64,000 nt of DNA, taken from NCBI RefSeq assembly GCF_036885195.1, contig NZ_CP133656.1:1798001-1862000 (forward strand), in the 5' to 3' direction. The notes under the pieces are model-generated. The model was not told where the DNA came from. It saw nothing but the letters and a program-made list of their open reading frames with translations, and made no database searches. This stretch comes from Pectobacterium cacticida. Lineage in GTDB: Bacteria; Pseudomonadota; Gammaproteobacteria; Enterobacterales; Enterobacteriaceae. Of this stretch, positions 62,926-64,000 are shown in pieces. The position numbers and the translations under genes were made by a program. How positions within the stretch are numbered: the first letter of the stretch is position 1; every line of letters starts with the position of its first letter.

Positions 62926-64000
62926 ATGAGTCGACTACAGAACGAATTTAACGCACTGGTCAATCGCAGCGTGGATCGCCACCTGCGCCTAGCTGTTACC
63001 GGGTTAAGTCGTAGTGGCAAAACCGCGTTTATTACCGCGTTCGTCAATCAATTATTAACGCTTCACAGTGGCGCGCAGTTGCCGATGTTTTCCCCCGTGC
63101 GTGAGGAGCGTTTGCTGGGGGTAAAGCGCGTGCCTCAGCGCGATCTGGGCGTACCGCGCTTTGCCTATGATGAAGGGATGGCGGCGTTGTATGGTTCGCC
63201 GCCATCCTGGCCGACGCCGACGCGCGGCGTAAGTGAGATTCGTCTGGCGCTGCGTTACCGTTCCAGAGAATCACTGCTGCGTCACTTTAAAGACACCTCA
63301 ACGCTCTATCTGGAAATTGTCGATTATCCCGGCGAGTGGCTACTCGATCTACCGCTGCTGGAACAAAACTATTTAAGCTGGTCGCAGCAAATGAGTGGCC
63401 TGTTGCAAGGCGATCGCGCCGCATGGGCGAAACCCTGGCTGGCGCAATGTGAGAACATCGATCCGCTGGCGCCAGCGGATGAAAATCAATTAGCCGACGT
63501 CGCGCAGTCCTATACCGATTATCTGCACCGTTGTAAGCAGGAAGGGTTGCACTTTATTCAGCCTGGACGGTTTGTCCTGCCCGGCGATCTGGCTGGGGCG
63601 CCAGTGTTGCAATTCTTCCCCTGGCCGCAGGTGACGCAAATTGGTGAAGCTAAACTGGCGCAGGCGGATGAAAAAACCAATATTGGCATGTTGCGCAAAC
63701 GTTTTGAGTATTACTGTCAATCGGTGGTCAAAGGGTTTTATAAAGATCATTTCGTGCGTTTCGATCGACAGATCGTGTTGGTTGACTGCCTGCAACCGCT
63801 TAACCACGGTGTTCATGCATTCAATGATATGCGTCTGGCGCTGACGCAATTAATGCAAAGTTTTCATTACGGCAAACGTACGCTGTTTCGGCGGCTGTTC
63901 TCTCCTTGTATCGATAAACTGATGTTTGCGGCGAGTAAAGCGGATCACATTACCGCCGATCAGCATGCCAATTTAGTGTCTTTGCTTCAGCAACTGGTGC
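62926..64000 (+). CDS. ycjX: YcjX-family P-loop protein, cut by the window end
   Basis: The frame opens at ATG 62926 behind GGAG and is open to the last base (358 codons visible). The P-loop is GLSRSGKTAF (about 26-35), and the switch-like LEIVDYPGEWLLDL follows at about 128-141. It matches E. coli YcjX, a Psp-associated NTPase-like protein that is heat-shock inducible. It follows pspC by 137 bp; pspD is not present between them. Confidence 0.95.
   Translation, partial: MSRLQNEFNALVNRSVDRHLRLAVTGLSRSGKTAFITAFVNQLLTLHSGAQLPMFSPVREERLLGVKRVPQRDLGVPRFAYDEGMAALYGSPPSWPTPTRGVSEIRLALRYRSRESLLRHFKDTSTLYLEIVDYPGEWLLDLPLLEQNYLSWSQQMSGLLQGDRAAWAKPWLAQCENIDPLAPADENQLADVAQSYTDYLHRCKQEGLHFIQPGRFVLPGDLAGAPVLQFFPWPQVTQIGEAKLAQADEKTNIGMLRKRFEYYCQSVVKGFYKDHFVRFDRQIVLVDCLQPLNHGVHAFNDMRLALTQLMQSFHYGKRTLFRRLFSPCIDKLMFAASKADHITADQHANLVSLLQQLV

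Overview
The window looks like chromosome of a soft-rot enterobacterium, most probably Pectobacterium. Core genes match E. coli closely in sequence and partly in order (mdtK-ribE-cfa-purR, pdxH-tyrS-pdxY, acnA-ribA-pgpB-lapAB-pyrF-yciH, rnb, fabI-sapFDCBA, pspF-pspABC-ycjX). They are interleaved with a GH5-CBM3 cellulase of the CelV type, which is typical of soft-rot plant pathogens. There are two tRNA-Val(GAC) genes, one RyhB-type sRNA and one guanidine-I riboswitch. No rRNA, CRISPR array or insertion sequence was seen.

Layout. (1) 1-3.1 kb is accessory, AT-rich DNA, all on the minus strand. It holds an FHA-domain/winged-helix regulator, a 314-residue Cys-rich protein built almost wholly of short internal repeats, and the N-terminal part of an APH-like kinase that runs off the window. 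I read this as a candidate peptide-modification (RiPP-like) locus, and it is the most novel thing here. (2) 3.5-14.8 kb is bounded by two tRNA-Val(GAC) genes that are adjacent in E. coli. Between them lie katG and a guanidine-I riboswitch operon: ABC transporter, two carboxyguanidine-deiminase-type (DUF1989) subunits and a urea/guanidine carboxylase. No allophanate hydrolase is visible. (3) 15-38.5 kb is core: mdtK, ribE, cfa, purR, ynhF, mepH, grxD, rnt, gloA, ydhL-like, slyA (hor), slyB, anmK, mliC, pdxH, tyrS, pdxY, gstA, acnA, ribA, pgpB, lapA, lapB, pyrF, yciH. A decayed osmB follows. (4) 38.8-51.8 kb holds cstA, rnb, a YdeP-type molybdopterin oxidoreductase with a divergent LysR gene, and a LacI/MFS/GH31 glycoside-use locus. 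(5) 51.8-64 kb holds fabI, sapABCDF, ryhB with two Fur boxes, the cellulase, the psp regulon (pspD not found) and ycjX, cut by the window end.

How the genes work together. Several units suit life in plant tissue: sap (antimicrobial peptides), katG (peroxide), mliC (lysozyme), slyA/hor (exoenzyme and antibiotic control), cellulase, and psp (envelope stress). The guanidine operon would import guanidine, carboxylate it and deiminate it to allophanate, with the riboswitch allowing expression when guanidine is present. The final step to ammonia and CO2 would need an enzyme encoded elsewhere.
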